Part shown: in pieces, positions 51,507 through 59,804 of the stretch
Layout: each line of letters opens with the position of its first letter
Numbering within the stretch: position 1 is the stretch's first letter
Assembly (NCBI RefSeq): GCF_000422805.1
Contig: NZ_KE383927.1
Span: 18,246 to 82,245, forward strand
From: Nocardioides halotolerans DSM 19273
GTDB lineage: Bacteria; Actinomycetota; Actinomycetes; Propionibacteriales; Nocardioidaceae
DNA: 64,000 nt
Reading direction: 5' to 3'
The notes under the pieces: model-generated
The model's database searches: none
What the model was told of the DNA's origin: nothing
The model's input: only the letters and a program-made list of their open reading frames with translations
Position numbers and translations under genes: made by a program

Positions 51507-53078
51507 CTACCCGGTACCGAGCTCCATGAGCCGGCCAGGGCTGAACCTGGGCCGGGTCTCGGCGGCCCGCGAGCGCAGCTCGTCGAGATCGGCCTGCCAG
51601 GTGTGGCCGGTGTCGGTGCGCCGGAGCACGTAGCCGAGGCCGTGGGTGCGGTACGTCGCGCCGCCGGCCGCGCGGACCGCGGCGATCAGCTGGGCGTCGA
51701 CGTGGCGGCGTACGGACCGGAAGCCGCCGACCTCGTGCAGCAGCCCCCGGTCGAGCATGAGCGTGCCGCCCGCCACGAACTGCCGGTAGACCTCGCTCGG
51801 CTGGCCGATCCTCACCGTCTCGTCGGTCGGCTCGAGGTAGTAGACGTCGTCGGGCATGCCGACCAGCTCGGCGCCGCTGTAGTCGCGGGCGAGCAGGAGG
51901 TCGGCGACGGCGTCGGGGGCGTACCAGTCGTCGTCGTCCATCTTCAGCACGACGTCACCGGAGGCCGCCTCCGCCGCCACGTTCAGGACGTCACCGAAGA
52001 CCGCGTCCTCGGGCATCGGAACTTGCTCGACAGTCGAGTCATTTCCGAGCTCTGCCAGTCGCGCAGCGTCGACCTCGAAGCCGTGCGGGGCCAGCACGAG
52101 CTCCAGACGGGCGACACCGCGCTGGCGGGTCACCTGTCCCACCGCGTGCTCGAGGAGGTCGGGCCGGCGGGTGGCTAGCACCACCGACACGGACGGCTGC
52201 GCCGCACCCCGAACGCCAGCGATCGCGGCGAGCCTGGCTCGCCAGGCGAACGAGGAGTACGCCGTCAGCGCGGCCCGGCGCAGCACGAGGCTGTGCTCCT
52301 CGCGCGCCTGCGGGTCGGCGAGGTCGACCCGCGCGGTGATCGCGGCGGTGACGTCGGGACCGAGGTGCGCGGCGACCCGGCCCGCCACGCGTTCGGCGGT
52401 CAACGGCACGCCGGCCATGGCCAGGCCCGCCACCACGCGCGCCGTGCGCAGCGGTGTCTCCTCGGGCAGGTCGACCCGGACGCCGAGGTGCCGGCGCAGC
52501 CCGCGCACCAGGGCCTCGGTCGGGCCGCGGCCCCAGTCCTGCTCGGAGAGGTCGACGACCGGGCCGTCGACGTCGCGCTCGAAGCCGATCGGGTTCAGCA
52601 CCCGCTCGTCGAGCGGGCCCAGCTCGAGCACCGGGTCGGGGTCGGTGACCTCGACCGGGTCGGCGGGGACCTTGTCGGTCGCCTCGTCCGGCAGCACCAC
52701 GCCGCGCTGCCCGGCGTGGTCGGGCCAGACCGCCTGGCGTCCGAGCTCGGCGACGACGCGGTGCACCGGCACGGCTGCGTCGAACCGCAGCACGGTCAGC
52801 CAGCCGCCGTCGACGGCGCGCGACCGGATCGTCGTCAGCGCCGGCCACTCCGGGCGGGGGGTGAGCGAGAGCGCCGAGCGCCCCTCGTCGAGCCAGACCG
52901 CCAGGGCGGCGGTGCGCACGCCCTTCGGCACCCGCAGCGCGCGGAGCTCGCCGCGGTCGCGGACGGTCACGGCCACGCGGTCGTACCTGCCGCGCTCGAC
53001 CTCGCCGTCGGGGCCGATGACGACGTGCGACTTCGGCGCCTCCTGCACGAAGCCGTCGAGGGCGGGACCCGGACCCAT
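51507..53078 (-). CDS. glycosyltransferase family 2-like protein with large N-terminal extension
   Basis: A 523-residue protein. The last 230 residues hold a GT-A fold: VSVVLATRRPDLLEHA, LELVLAPHGFEVD, the metal-binding MDDDDWYAPDAVADLL, and GGTLMLDRGLLHEVGGFRSV. The first 290 residues are not recognised and may bind a glycan or a partner. Third gene of the sulfotransferase-GT-GT row, 10 bases after the previous gene. Confidence 0.8.
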   Translation of the reverse strand: MGPGPALDGFVQEAPKSHVVIGPDGEVERGRYDRVAVTVRDRGELRALRVPKGVRTAALAVWLDEGRSALSLTPRPEWPALTTIRSRAVDGGWLTVLRFDAAVPVHRVVAELGRQAVWPDHAGQRGVVLPDEATDKVPADPVEVTDPDPVLELGPLDERVLNPIGFERDVDGPVVDLSEQDWGRGPTEALVRGLRRHLGVRVDLPEETPLRTARVVAGLAMAGVPLTAERVAGRVAAHLGPDVTAAITARVDLADPQAREEHSLVLRRAALTAYSSFAWRARLAAIAGVRGAAQPSVSVVLATRRPDLLEHAVGQVTRQRGVARLELVLAPHGFEVDAARLAELGNDSTVEQVPMPEDAVFGDVLNVAAEAASGDVVLKMDDDDWYAPDAVADLLLARDYSGAELVGMPDDVYYLEPTDETVRIGQPSEVYRQFVAGGTLMLDRGLLHEVGGFRSVRRHVDAQLIAAVRAAGGATYRTHGLGYVLRRTDTGHTWQADLDELRSRAAETRPRFSPGRLMELGTG

Positions 53079-53088
53079 CAGGCCGCCC

Positions 53089-54006
53089 TCACTTCGAGGC
53101 CGGCCGGTCTGCCTCGGCCAGCTCGAGGCGCAGGGTGAGCGGTCGCGGCTCGAGCTGCATCCAGCGCTTGGTGACGTGGTCGACGACGTGCACGCCGGGC
53201 GGCGCCTCGATGCGGGTGAGGCCCTCGACGTCCTCGGGCCGGCCCTCGTGCAGCGCGCGCATGACCTCGAGCTCGCGCGCCTTGCGCGGCGTACGGACCG
53301 GGTCGAAGGAGGTGTCGCTCCAGTGCGCGAACTCGTCCTGGTCGAGCCACTTGAGCTCGACGCACATGCCCTCGGGGGCGACGATGCGCTCGCTGGTCGG
53401 CGGGAACTCGCGGACCTCCCACTCGAAGGCCTTCACGAACGTGAACTCCGGCCCCATCGGGTAGACCCACGGCTCGAGGAAGCGGTAGCCGAGGTCGAGC
53501 CACGCCACCGACTCGCTCTCGACCGACATCGGGTGCCGCGGGATCGCGACCACGGCGTTGGAGTCCTCGAGCTGCCAGGAGAGGTCGCGCAGCAGCTCGA
53601 CGCCCTCGGCGCTGAGCACCATGTCGCCGTCCCACTTCATGGAGTACGACGTCCGCACGTGCGAGAACGACCAGTTGTAGAAGTAGGTCAGCGAGTGCAC
53701 CGAGTCCGGCGGTGTCTCGAGGTGCTCCGCGCCCGCCCGCGCGACCCGGAACGGGTAGCTGGCGAGCGTGAACCGCGAGGTCGCGCCCAGCTCCTCGGCG
53801 ACGCGCTGGGCGACCTCGGCGGTGCCGTCGTCGGAGCCGTTGTCGACCAGCACGACGTGCTGGACGGCGTCGAACATGGGCGGCAGCACCCACGGCAGGT
53901 TGCGAGCCTCGTTCTTGACCCGGAAGACGCAGGTGAGGCCGGGCGTGAGCGGGCCGTCCTCCCAGGCCCAGCGGATGGGGAAGTCGGCGGGGTCGGGCTC
54001 GGTCAC
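53089..54006 (-). CDS. glycosyltransferase family 2 protein
   Basis: A 305-residue GT2 with LTCVFRVKNEARNLPWVL, VLVDNGSDDGTAEVAQRV and a DGDM metal motif (MKWDGDMVLS). No membrane helices. GTG at 54006 overlaps the sulfotransferase stop by GTGA. Adds sugar residues to an unknown surface or lipid acceptor, likely together with its neighbours. Confidence 0.85.
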   Translation of the reverse strand: MTEPDPADFPIRWAWEDGPLTPGLTCVFRVKNEARNLPWVLPPMFDAVQHVVLVDNGSDDGTAEVAQRVAEELGATSRFTLASYPFRVARAGAEHLETPPDSVHSLTYFYNWSFSHVRTSYSMKWDGDMVLSAEGVELLRDLSWQLEDSNAVVAIPRHPMSVESESVAWLDLGYRFLEPWVYPMGPEFTFVKAFEWEVREFPPTSERIVAPEGMCVELKWLDQDEFAHWSDTSFDPVRTPRKARELEVMRALHEGRPEDVEGLTRIEAPPGVHVVDHVTKRWMQLEPRPLTLRLELAEADRPASK

Positions 54007-55031
54007 GAGCCCAGCGCCCGGCGGAGCCGTCGGCGGACGCGCACGTCGAACGGGTCCGCCGCGGGTGGTCGCTCCTCGAGCGCCTGCTGCCGGCCCTGGC
54101 GCCGGGCCGCGATGACGCTCGACTGCGCGACCGCCTCGGCCTCGTCGTAGAACGCCGCGTAGGCCTCGCGGACCTCGTCGAGCAGGGCGTGCACGTCGGG
54201 GGTGTCGCCTCCGGGCTCGGCGAGCTTGCTGAGCCCGCGCCAGGTCTCCTCGGCGAGCTCGCGCAGCCGGGCCGGGACCGCGACGTCGTCCCAGGTCGTC
54301 CGCACCCGCTTGAGGTCGGGGTCGATGAACTGGTGCACCTTGCGGATGTCGTTGGCGCTCGCGCTCTTGACCGCCTCGAGGTCGAGCTCCTGGCCGAGCC
54401 GGAACACCGGCACCGTCCAGTCGGTGAGCAGGTCGTCGTACCTCACGAACGCGCGGGTGCCCTCGCGGGTGGCCCGCTCGGTGTGCAGCATCATGTTGAC
54501 CCAGGCGGCGGTGCGCTGCACCTCGCTGAACGCGGACCCGGTCTGGCCGGGCGCGTAGTAGCGCTGCTTGCTGCCGACCACCTCGGTGACGTGGCGGAGC
54601 ATCGTGACGTACGACGGCTGCGCGTCGGTGCGGAGCGCCGCGGACTTCCAGAGCCCGAGGAACCACGCGAGCCGCGGGTCCTTGATCACGAGCTCGTCGA
54701 CCGCCGGCTCCTCGCCGACTGCCTCCCTGAACTGCGGCTCGAGCCACTCGGTCAGGCGGGCGCGGGTGATGCCCGACGTGCTCGCCTTGCCGGTCTCGAA
54801 CCACGCCGAGGGCCGGGCGTCGGACACCTGCACGTGGCAGCGCTGGAGCAGCTCGTGGTGCAGGTCGACGACCCACTTCGACTCCGCGAACCCCTTCGGG
54901 TTCGTCTCGTCGGCGGTCACCTCCGGCTGCGGCACGTGCATGCCGAGCGCCTGCAGCGCGCCCGCCATCGTCGACGTCCCGCTGCGCCCGGAGCCCACCA
55001 CGAACACCACGCGGCGCCTGCTCTCGGACAT
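54003..55031 (-). CDS. sulfotransferase family protein
   Basis: A 342-residue protein with the PAPS 5'-phosphosulfate loop VVGSGRSGTSTMAGAL at residues 10-25, and a 3'-phosphate region LVIKDPRLAWFLGLW. Related to actinobacterial sulfotransferases that modify glycolipids or polysaccharides. First gene of the operon; ATG at 55031 with TAGGCT seven bases before it. Confidence 0.82.
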   Translation of the reverse strand: MSESRRRVVFVVGSGRSGTSTMAGALQALGMHVPQPEVTADETNPKGFAESKWVVDLHHELLQRCHVQVSDARPSAWFETGKASTSGITRARLTEWLEPQFREAVGEEPAVDELVIKDPRLAWFLGLWKSAALRTDAQPSYVTMLRHVTEVVGSKQRYYAPGQTGSAFSEVQRTAAWVNMMLHTERATREGTRAFVRYDDLLTDWTVPVFRLGQELDLEAVKSASANDIRKVHQFIDPDLKRVRTTWDDVAVPARLRELAEETWRGLSKLAEPGGDTPDVHALLDEVREAYAAFYDEAEAVAQSSVIAARRQGRQQALEERPPAADPFDVRVRRRLRRALGS

Positions 55032-55038
55032 GGGAGGC

Positions 55039-55044
55039 AGCCTA
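55039..55044 (-). promoter_or_regulatory. -10-like box TAGGCT, seven bases before ATG 55031
   Basis: TAGGCT-GCCTCCC-ATG on the minus strand. Confidence 0.5.
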
Positions 55045-55103
55045 GTGGCGGCAGGCCTGCTGCTTCGTATGCCCTGGCCCCTGCCGCTGGGCCCGGGCCG
55101 CGC

Positions 55104-55193
55104 TAAGACCAATTCAGCGCAATCGCGCCCAATCGGTCTTGTTTCACGCGTGAAACAAGACCGAACCCGTGCGATTGCGCTGAATTGGTCTTA
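55104..55193. repeat. 90-base palindromic element, copy C (most perfect)
   Basis: Core GTTTCACGCGTGAAAC at 55141-55156 inside a perfect 32-base palindrome (55133-55164); outer arms 55102-55126 and 55171-55195 are 25 bases and perfectly complementary, sharing the same centre (55148/55149). It lies between the sulfotransferase start and the GH1 stop (55225). Confidence 0.85.
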
Positions 55194-55224
55194 GCAGGGA
55201 GTTGGAGTGAGGGCTCGGATGACG

Positions 55225-56592
55225 TCAGTCGACCCGCTGCGTCTGGGCCGCGATGAACTGGCGGTACCAGTCGAAGGAGCGCTTGGGCGTGCGCTTCTGG
55301 GTCTCGAAGTCGACGTGGACGAGGCCGAAGCGCTGGGTGTAGCCCTCCGCCCACTCGAAGTTGTCCATGAGCGACCAGCAGTAGTAGCCGCGCACGTCGA
55401 CGCCACGCTGGATCGCGGTGGCGACGGCGTTGAGGTGCGACTCCAGGTAGTCGATGCGGGGCTGGTCGTCAACCACGCCGTCCTCGCCAGGACCCATGTT
55501 GTAGGAGCACCCCGACTCGGTGATCATCAACGGCGGCAGCGCGGCGCGGAACCTCGCACGCGTCATCACCAGCCACTCGCGCAGGGCCTCGGGCACGACC
55601 GGCCACCCGAAGTCGGTGACGGGGTAGCCCAGGACCTCGCGGAACTCGAAGGGCATCTCGGCGTCCTCGTCGGTCGCCGCGACCCGCATCGGGTTGTAGT
55701 AGTTGACGCCGTAGAAGTCGAGCGGCTGGCGGATCGTGGTGAGGTCACCCTCGAGGATGACGTCCTCGACCAGCGGGAGGCAGTCCTCGGGGTAGCGGCC
55801 GAAGAGCATCGGCTCGATGAACAGTCCGTTCCAGAGCCCGTCGAAGAGCTTGCTCGCGCCGACGTCCGCCTCGTCGTCGCTGGCCGGCCAGATCGGCGCG
55901 TGGTTGTTGGCGCAGCCGATGCTCGGGATCCGGCCGCGGACGGACTCGCGCAGCGCGATCGCCGCGCGCCCGTGCGCGAGGAGCAGGTGGTGCGCGGCCG
56001 GCAGCGCCTCGAAGAGCAGGGCGCGACCGGGGGCGTGCATGCCGATCGCGTAGCCCATGATCGTGACGACGTTCGGCTCGTTGATCGGCACCCAGTGCTC
56101 GACCCGGTCGCCGAAGCGCTCACCGACGATGGCGGCGTAGTCCGCGAACGCGTCGATGGTGGCCCGGTTGAGCCAGCCGCCGTCGTCCTCGAGCGCCTGG
56201 GGCAGGTCCCAGTGGTAGAGCGTCACCATCGGGTTCACGCCGGCCTCGAGCAGCTCGTCGATGAGCCGGTCGTAGAACGCGAGGCCCTTGGGGCTGGGGC
56301 GGCCCTTGCCGGAGGGCTGGATGCGCGGCCAGGAGATCGAGAAGCGGTAGGCGTTGGCCCCGAGCTCCGCCATCAGGGCGACGTCCTCGGAGTAGCGGTG
56401 GTAGTGGTCGCACGCCTGCGCGCCCGACGAGCCGTCGACGATCGAGCCCGGCTTGGCGGTGAAGGTGTCCCAGATGCTCGGGCCCTTGCCGTCGCTGCTG
56501 ACGGCGCCCTCGATCTGGTACGCCGCAGTGCTGGTGCCGAACCGGAAGCCCGGTGGGAACCGGGGCATGCCTTCGGCCTGTGACTCCCCCAC
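55225..56592 (-). CDS. glycoside hydrolase family 1 beta-glucosidase
   Basis: A 455-residue GH1 retaining enzyme: FRFGTSTAAYQIEGAV at the start, acid/base Glu in WVPINEPNVV near 165, nucleophile in PLMITESGCSYN near 360, and the end WSLMDNFEWAEGYTQRFGLV that binds the sugar. Hydrolyses beta-glucosides or related sugars in the cytoplasm; no signal peptide. GTG at 56592 fits CAGATT-six bases-GTG; ATG 56568 also possible. Confidence 0.92.
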   Translation of the reverse strand: MGESQAEGMPRFPPGFRFGTSTAAYQIEGAVSSDGKGPSIWDTFTAKPGSIVDGSSGAQACDHYHRYSEDVALMAELGANAYRFSISWPRIQPSGKGRPSPKGLAFYDRLIDELLEAGVNPMVTLYHWDLPQALEDDGGWLNRATIDAFADYAAIVGERFGDRVEHWVPINEPNVVTIMGYAIGMHAPGRALLFEALPAAHHLLLAHGRAAIALRESVRGRIPSIGCANNHAPIWPASDDEADVGASKLFDGLWNGLFIEPMLFGRYPEDCLPLVEDVILEGDLTTIRQPLDFYGVNYYNPMRVAATDEDAEMPFEFREVLGYPVTDFGWPVVPEALREWLVMTRARFRAALPPLMITESGCSYNMGPGEDGVVDDQPRIDYLESHLNAVATAIQRGVDVRGYYCWSLMDNFEWAEGYTQRFGLVHVDFETQKRTPKRSFDWYRQFIAAQTQRVD

Positions 56593-56595
56593 GGG

Positions 56596-56604
56596 CACAA
56601 TCTG
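56596..56604. promoter_or_regulatory. overlapping divergent -10-like boxes for the GH1 and pirin genes
   Basis: Plus: CACAAT (56596-56601), seven bases, GTG 56609. Minus: CAGATT (56599-56604), six bases, GTG 56592. The two boxes share three bases and the start codons face apart with only 16 bases between them, so the two transcripts would compete. Confidence 0.45.
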
Positions 56605-56608
56605 TCAC

Positions 56609-57277
56609 GTGGCTGTCGAGATCCGCCGGGGAACCGACCGATTCGTGGAAAGGCTGCCGGGGCGGCTCACCCTGCACGCGTTCTCGTTCGGGTCGTCCTA
56701 CGACGCCGACCACGTGCGGTTCGGGCCGATGGTCTGCCACGACGACCACCTGCTGCGGGTCGGCGAGGGGTTCGCGCCGCACGAGCACGCCGACCTGTCC
56801 ATCGTGACCTGGGTGGTCTCCGGCGCGCTCGACCACGACGGCCCGACCGGAGCCGCCCGCGTCGAGCCGGGTCAGGTGGCCGTCCTCCGCACCGGGCGGG
56901 GCGTCACCCACGCCGAGGTGGCGGCCGCGCCGCAGACGCGGTTCGTGCAGGTCTGGCTGGCGGCCTCCGACGAGGCCGGGCCGAGCGCGCCGACGTACGA
57001 CGTCCTGACGCCGGAGCTGACCCCGGGCACGCTGGTCCGCGTCGCCGAGCCCGAGCCGGGCGCGGTCCTCTCGGTGGTCCGGCTCGGCGACCACCAGAGC
57101 GTCGTGATCCCGTCCGGCCCCCGCACCCACGTCTACGTCGCTCGCGGCGCGCTGCTGCGCTCCTCGCTCGCCGAGCCGCTCCACGAGGGCGACGCGTTCC
57201 TCTTCACCGACGAGCCCGACACCGAGCTGACCGCCGGCGTGCCCACGGACCTGCTGGTGTGGTCGTTCGCCGCCTGA
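56609..57277 (+). CDS. pirin family protein
   Basis: A 222-residue bicupin-like protein. Metal-site region HEHADLSIVTWVVSGALDHD near 56 (HxH) and GVTHAEVAA with a Glu. Pirins act as quercetinase-like oxygenases or redox regulators; the substrate is unknown. GTG at 56609, divergent from the glucosidase, so a link through plant-like aromatic glucosides can be imagined but is not shown. Confidence 0.82.
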   Translation: MAVEIRRGTDRFVERLPGRLTLHAFSFGSSYDADHVRFGPMVCHDDHLLRVGEGFAPHEHADLSIVTWVVSGALDHDGPTGAARVEPGQVAVLRTGRGVTHAEVAAAPQTRFVQVWLAASDEAGPSAPTYDVLTPELTPGTLVRVAEPEPGAVLSVVRLGDHQSVVIPSGPRTHVYVARGALLRSSLAEPLHEGDAFLFTDEPDTELTAGVPTDLLVWSFAA

Positions 57278-57295
57278 GGAGGGGACGCCCGGGAC

Positions 57296-58201
57296 TCAGG
57301 CGATCACGGACAGCGCGCCGGGGCGGACCTCGACGACCGCGGGCGCGCCGGTCAGCGGCGGCAGCTGACCCAGCGGCTCGCCGTCACCGCCGACGGGGAC
57401 CGGCCGCACGCCGGTGGCGCGCAGCTCGACGCGCGCGCCGGTCAGCACGGTGACTTCGGGCAGCGACACGTGGCCGCCGTCGTAGACCTTGGGCAGCGAC
57501 CGCATCAGCGCCAGCTTGGAGGCCGCCTCGATCACGACGACGTCGAGGATGCCGTCGGAGACCGCGGCGGCGGGCGCGATCTTCATGCCGGAGCCGTAGT
57601 AGGCGGAGTTGGCGACCACGACGTTCGCGGCGTCGTACGACGACTCGACGCCGTCGACCGAGACGACGTAGCGGGCGGGCGAGTAGGTCGCGAGCGAGCG
57701 GAGCGCGGCCCAGGGGTACTGCAGCTTGCGCGGCAGCCACTGCGAGCGGTCGACGATCTCGCCGGCGCGCGCGTCGACGCCGGAGTAGACCGAGCCGGCC
57801 ACCAGCCGCGGCTCCCCGCCCGGGAGCGTGAGGCAGACGAGGTCGACGTCGCGTACCTCGCCGTCGAGGAGGAGCGCGGCGACCGAGGCCGGGTCGGACG
57901 GCAGCCCGAGCATCCGCGCGAAGTCGTTGCCGCGACCGGCCGGCACCACGCCGAGCGTGCCACCCGCGGCGGAGACCAGGCCGGCGAGCGAGGACAGCAT
58001 GCCGTCGCCGCCGACCGAGACCACCACGTCGCCCTTCTTCACCGCCGCCGCGACGAGCGCGCCCATGGCCCTCGGGCCCGGGGAGTAGGTCACGTCGACC
58101 GAGGCACCGTGGTCGCGCAGGATCCGCGCCACCGGCACCACCGCGGCCGGAGCCGCACCGCCGCCGGAGGCGGGGTTGACCAGGAAGGTGAACGACCTCA
58201 C
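57296..58201 (-). CDS. diacylglycerol/sphingosine-kinase-like lipid kinase
   Basis: A 301-residue DAGK-catalytic-fold protein: LVNPASGGG near 6, GGDGMLSSL near 65, PAGRGNDFARMLG near 90, and the C-terminal beta domain with GDGE (VGGDGEPLGQLPP). Phosphorylates a lipid hydroxyl, such as diacylglycerol or an alkyl glycerol. GTG at 58201 overlaps the FAD-oxidase stop by GTGA, so they work together. Confidence 0.88.
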   Translation of the reverse strand: MRSFTFLVNPASGGGAAPAAVVPVARILRDHGASVDVTYSPGPRAMGALVAAAVKKGDVVVSVGGDGMLSSLAGLVSAAGGTLGVVPAGRGNDFARMLGLPSDPASVAALLLDGEVRDVDLVCLTLPGGEPRLVAGSVYSGVDARAGEIVDRSQWLPRKLQYPWAALRSLATYSPARYVVSVDGVESSYDAANVVVANSAYYGSGMKIAPAAAVSDGILDVVVIEAASKLALMRSLPKVYDGGHVSLPEVTVLTGARVELRATGVRPVPVGGDGEPLGQLPPLTGAPAVVEVRPGALSVIA

Positions 58202-59781
58202 GGGACGAGCACCCCCGGGTTGAGCACGCCGGTCGGGTCGAGGTCGGCCTTCACCGCACGCAGCACGGACGCGCCGAGCTCGCCGATCTCGTGGACCAGC
58301 CACGGCTTGTGGTCGGTGCCGACCGCGTGGTGGTGGGTGATCGTCGCGCCGGCGGCGACGATCGCGTCGTTGGCGGCGGCCTTCGCGGCCAGCCACTGCG
58401 GCAGCGGCTCGGCCGCCCCCTTGGTCGCGACCGTGAAGTAGAGCGAGCACCCGGTCTCGTAGACGTGCGAGATGTGGCAGAGGACCAGCGTCCCCTCGCC
58501 GAGCGCCTGCTCGAGCGCGGTCTTGACCCCGGTGTAGAGCGCCTCGCGGTGGGACCAGAACGTCGCCGTCTCGAGCGTCTCGACCAGCACGCCGACGTCG
58601 AGCAGCGAGTCGCGGAGGTACGGCGCGTGGAACCGCCCGTGTGCCCACGCCTCCCCGGCCGCCTCGCCCACCGGCGCGCCGCCCAGGCCCGTGAGCAGCT
58701 CGGTGACCGCGGCGCGCTTGGCCTCGACCGCGGCGGGCGTGCCCTCGTAGCCGGTGATCATCAGGCAGCCACCGGAGGAGGCGCCGCCGATCTCGTCGGG
58801 ACGGGCCAGGTTGATCGCGGTCTCGGCCTCGTCGGAGAGGCGGAGCACCGTCGGCAGCATCCCGGCCTGGGCGAGGGTGCGCATCGCGTCCGCCCCGGCG
58901 GCGAACGACTCCCACCGCCAGCCCTCGTAGGCCTGGACGTCCGGCAGCGGCCGGACCCGGACCGTGACATCGGTGATCACGCCGAACGCGCCCTCCGAGC
59001 CGAGGAAGAGCTGCCGCAGGTCAGGGCCCGCGGCGTTCGCGGGCGCGGAGCCGAGCCGCACCTCGCCGCGCGGCGTCGCGACGCGGAGCCCGACGACCAG
59101 CGCGTCGAAGCGGCCGTAGCCGGCGCTCGACTGCCCCGACGAGCGGGTGGCCGCGAAGCCGCCGATCGTCGCGAACTCGAAGGACTGCGGGTAGTGGCCG
59201 AGCAGCACGCCCTCCGCCGCGAGCAGCGCCTCGGCCTCGGGGCCGCGCAGCCCCGGCTCGAGCACCGCCGTCATCGACTCGTGGTCGACCGAGACGAGCC
59301 GCTTCATGCGCACCAGGTCGAGCGAGACCAGCCCGGCGAACCCGTCGCGGCGCGCGGCCAGACCGCCGGTCACGCAGGTGCCGCCGCCGAACGGCACCAC
59401 GGCCACGTGGTGCTCGACCGCCCACGCGAGGACGGCGGCGACGTCGTCGTGGGAGCCCGGGCGGACGACGGCGTCGGGCGCGTCGGAGAGGTCGCCGGCG
59501 CGGGCGCGGAGCAGGTCGGGCGTCGACTTGCCGCGGGTCCGCAGGCGACGGGTCCCGTCGTCGAGGAGGACGTGCTCCTCGCCCAGGACGCCGCGCAGCG
59601 GGTCGAGCAGCTCGTCAGGAATCGCGGACGGAGGGACCGCCACCTCGTCGAGGGCCGGCGTCTCGGAGAGCCCGAAGGCCAGCTCGATCAGGCCCCGCGC
59701 CGAGTCCGGCAGGTCGGTGGCCGCCGCGGGGTCGCCCCAGCGCTGGGGGTGCATCTCGACCTGCTCCGTCAGTCCTGTCAT
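58198..59781 (-). CDS. FAD-binding oxidase (alkyldihydroxyacetonephosphate synthase-like)
   Basis: A 527-residue VAO/ADPS-type flavoprotein: FAD-binding VVPFGGGTCVTGGL near 133, ATIGGFAATRSSGQSSAGYG near 205, GSEGAFGVITDVTV, and the C-terminal HHHAVGTDHKPW, close to the HHHGIG motif of alkyl-DHAP synthase. In eukaryotes that enzyme makes the ether bond of ether lipids; in bacteria the substrates are less certain. ATG at 59781 with CACACT seven bases before it. Confidence 0.85.
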   Translation of the reverse strand: MTGLTEQVEMHPQRWGDPAAATDLPDSARGLIELAFGLSETPALDEVAVPPSAIPDELLDPLRGVLGEEHVLLDDGTRRLRTRGKSTPDLLRARAGDLSDAPDAVVRPGSHDDVAAVLAWAVEHHVAVVPFGGGTCVTGGLAARRDGFAGLVSLDLVRMKRLVSVDHESMTAVLEPGLRGPEAEALLAAEGVLLGHYPQSFEFATIGGFAATRSSGQSSAGYGRFDALVVGLRVATPRGEVRLGSAPANAAGPDLRQLFLGSEGAFGVITDVTVRVRPLPDVQAYEGWRWESFAAGADAMRTLAQAGMLPTVLRLSDEAETAINLARPDEIGGASSGGCLMITGYEGTPAAVEAKRAAVTELLTGLGGAPVGEAAGEAWAHGRFHAPYLRDSLLDVGVLVETLETATFWSHREALYTGVKTALEQALGEGTLVLCHISHVYETGCSLYFTVATKGAAEPLPQWLAAKAAANDAIVAAGATITHHHAVGTDHKPWLVHEIGELGASVLRAVKADLDPTGVLNPGVLVP

Positions 59782-59785
59782 GTGT

Positions 59786-59804
59786 TACAGTGTGACATAT
59801 GTCG
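59786..59804. promoter_or_regulatory. overlapping divergent -10-like boxes and operator-like palindrome
   Basis: Plus: TACAGT (59786-59791), seven bases, ATG 59799. Minus: CACACT (59789-59794), seven bases, ATG 59781. GACATATGTC covers the plus start. A TetR dimer here would shut both leaderless transcripts. Confidence 0.5.

Noticed and set aside
35585..55193. Calling the 90-base elements CRISPR repeats
   Set aside because: Only three copies, kilobases apart, without spacers or cas genes.
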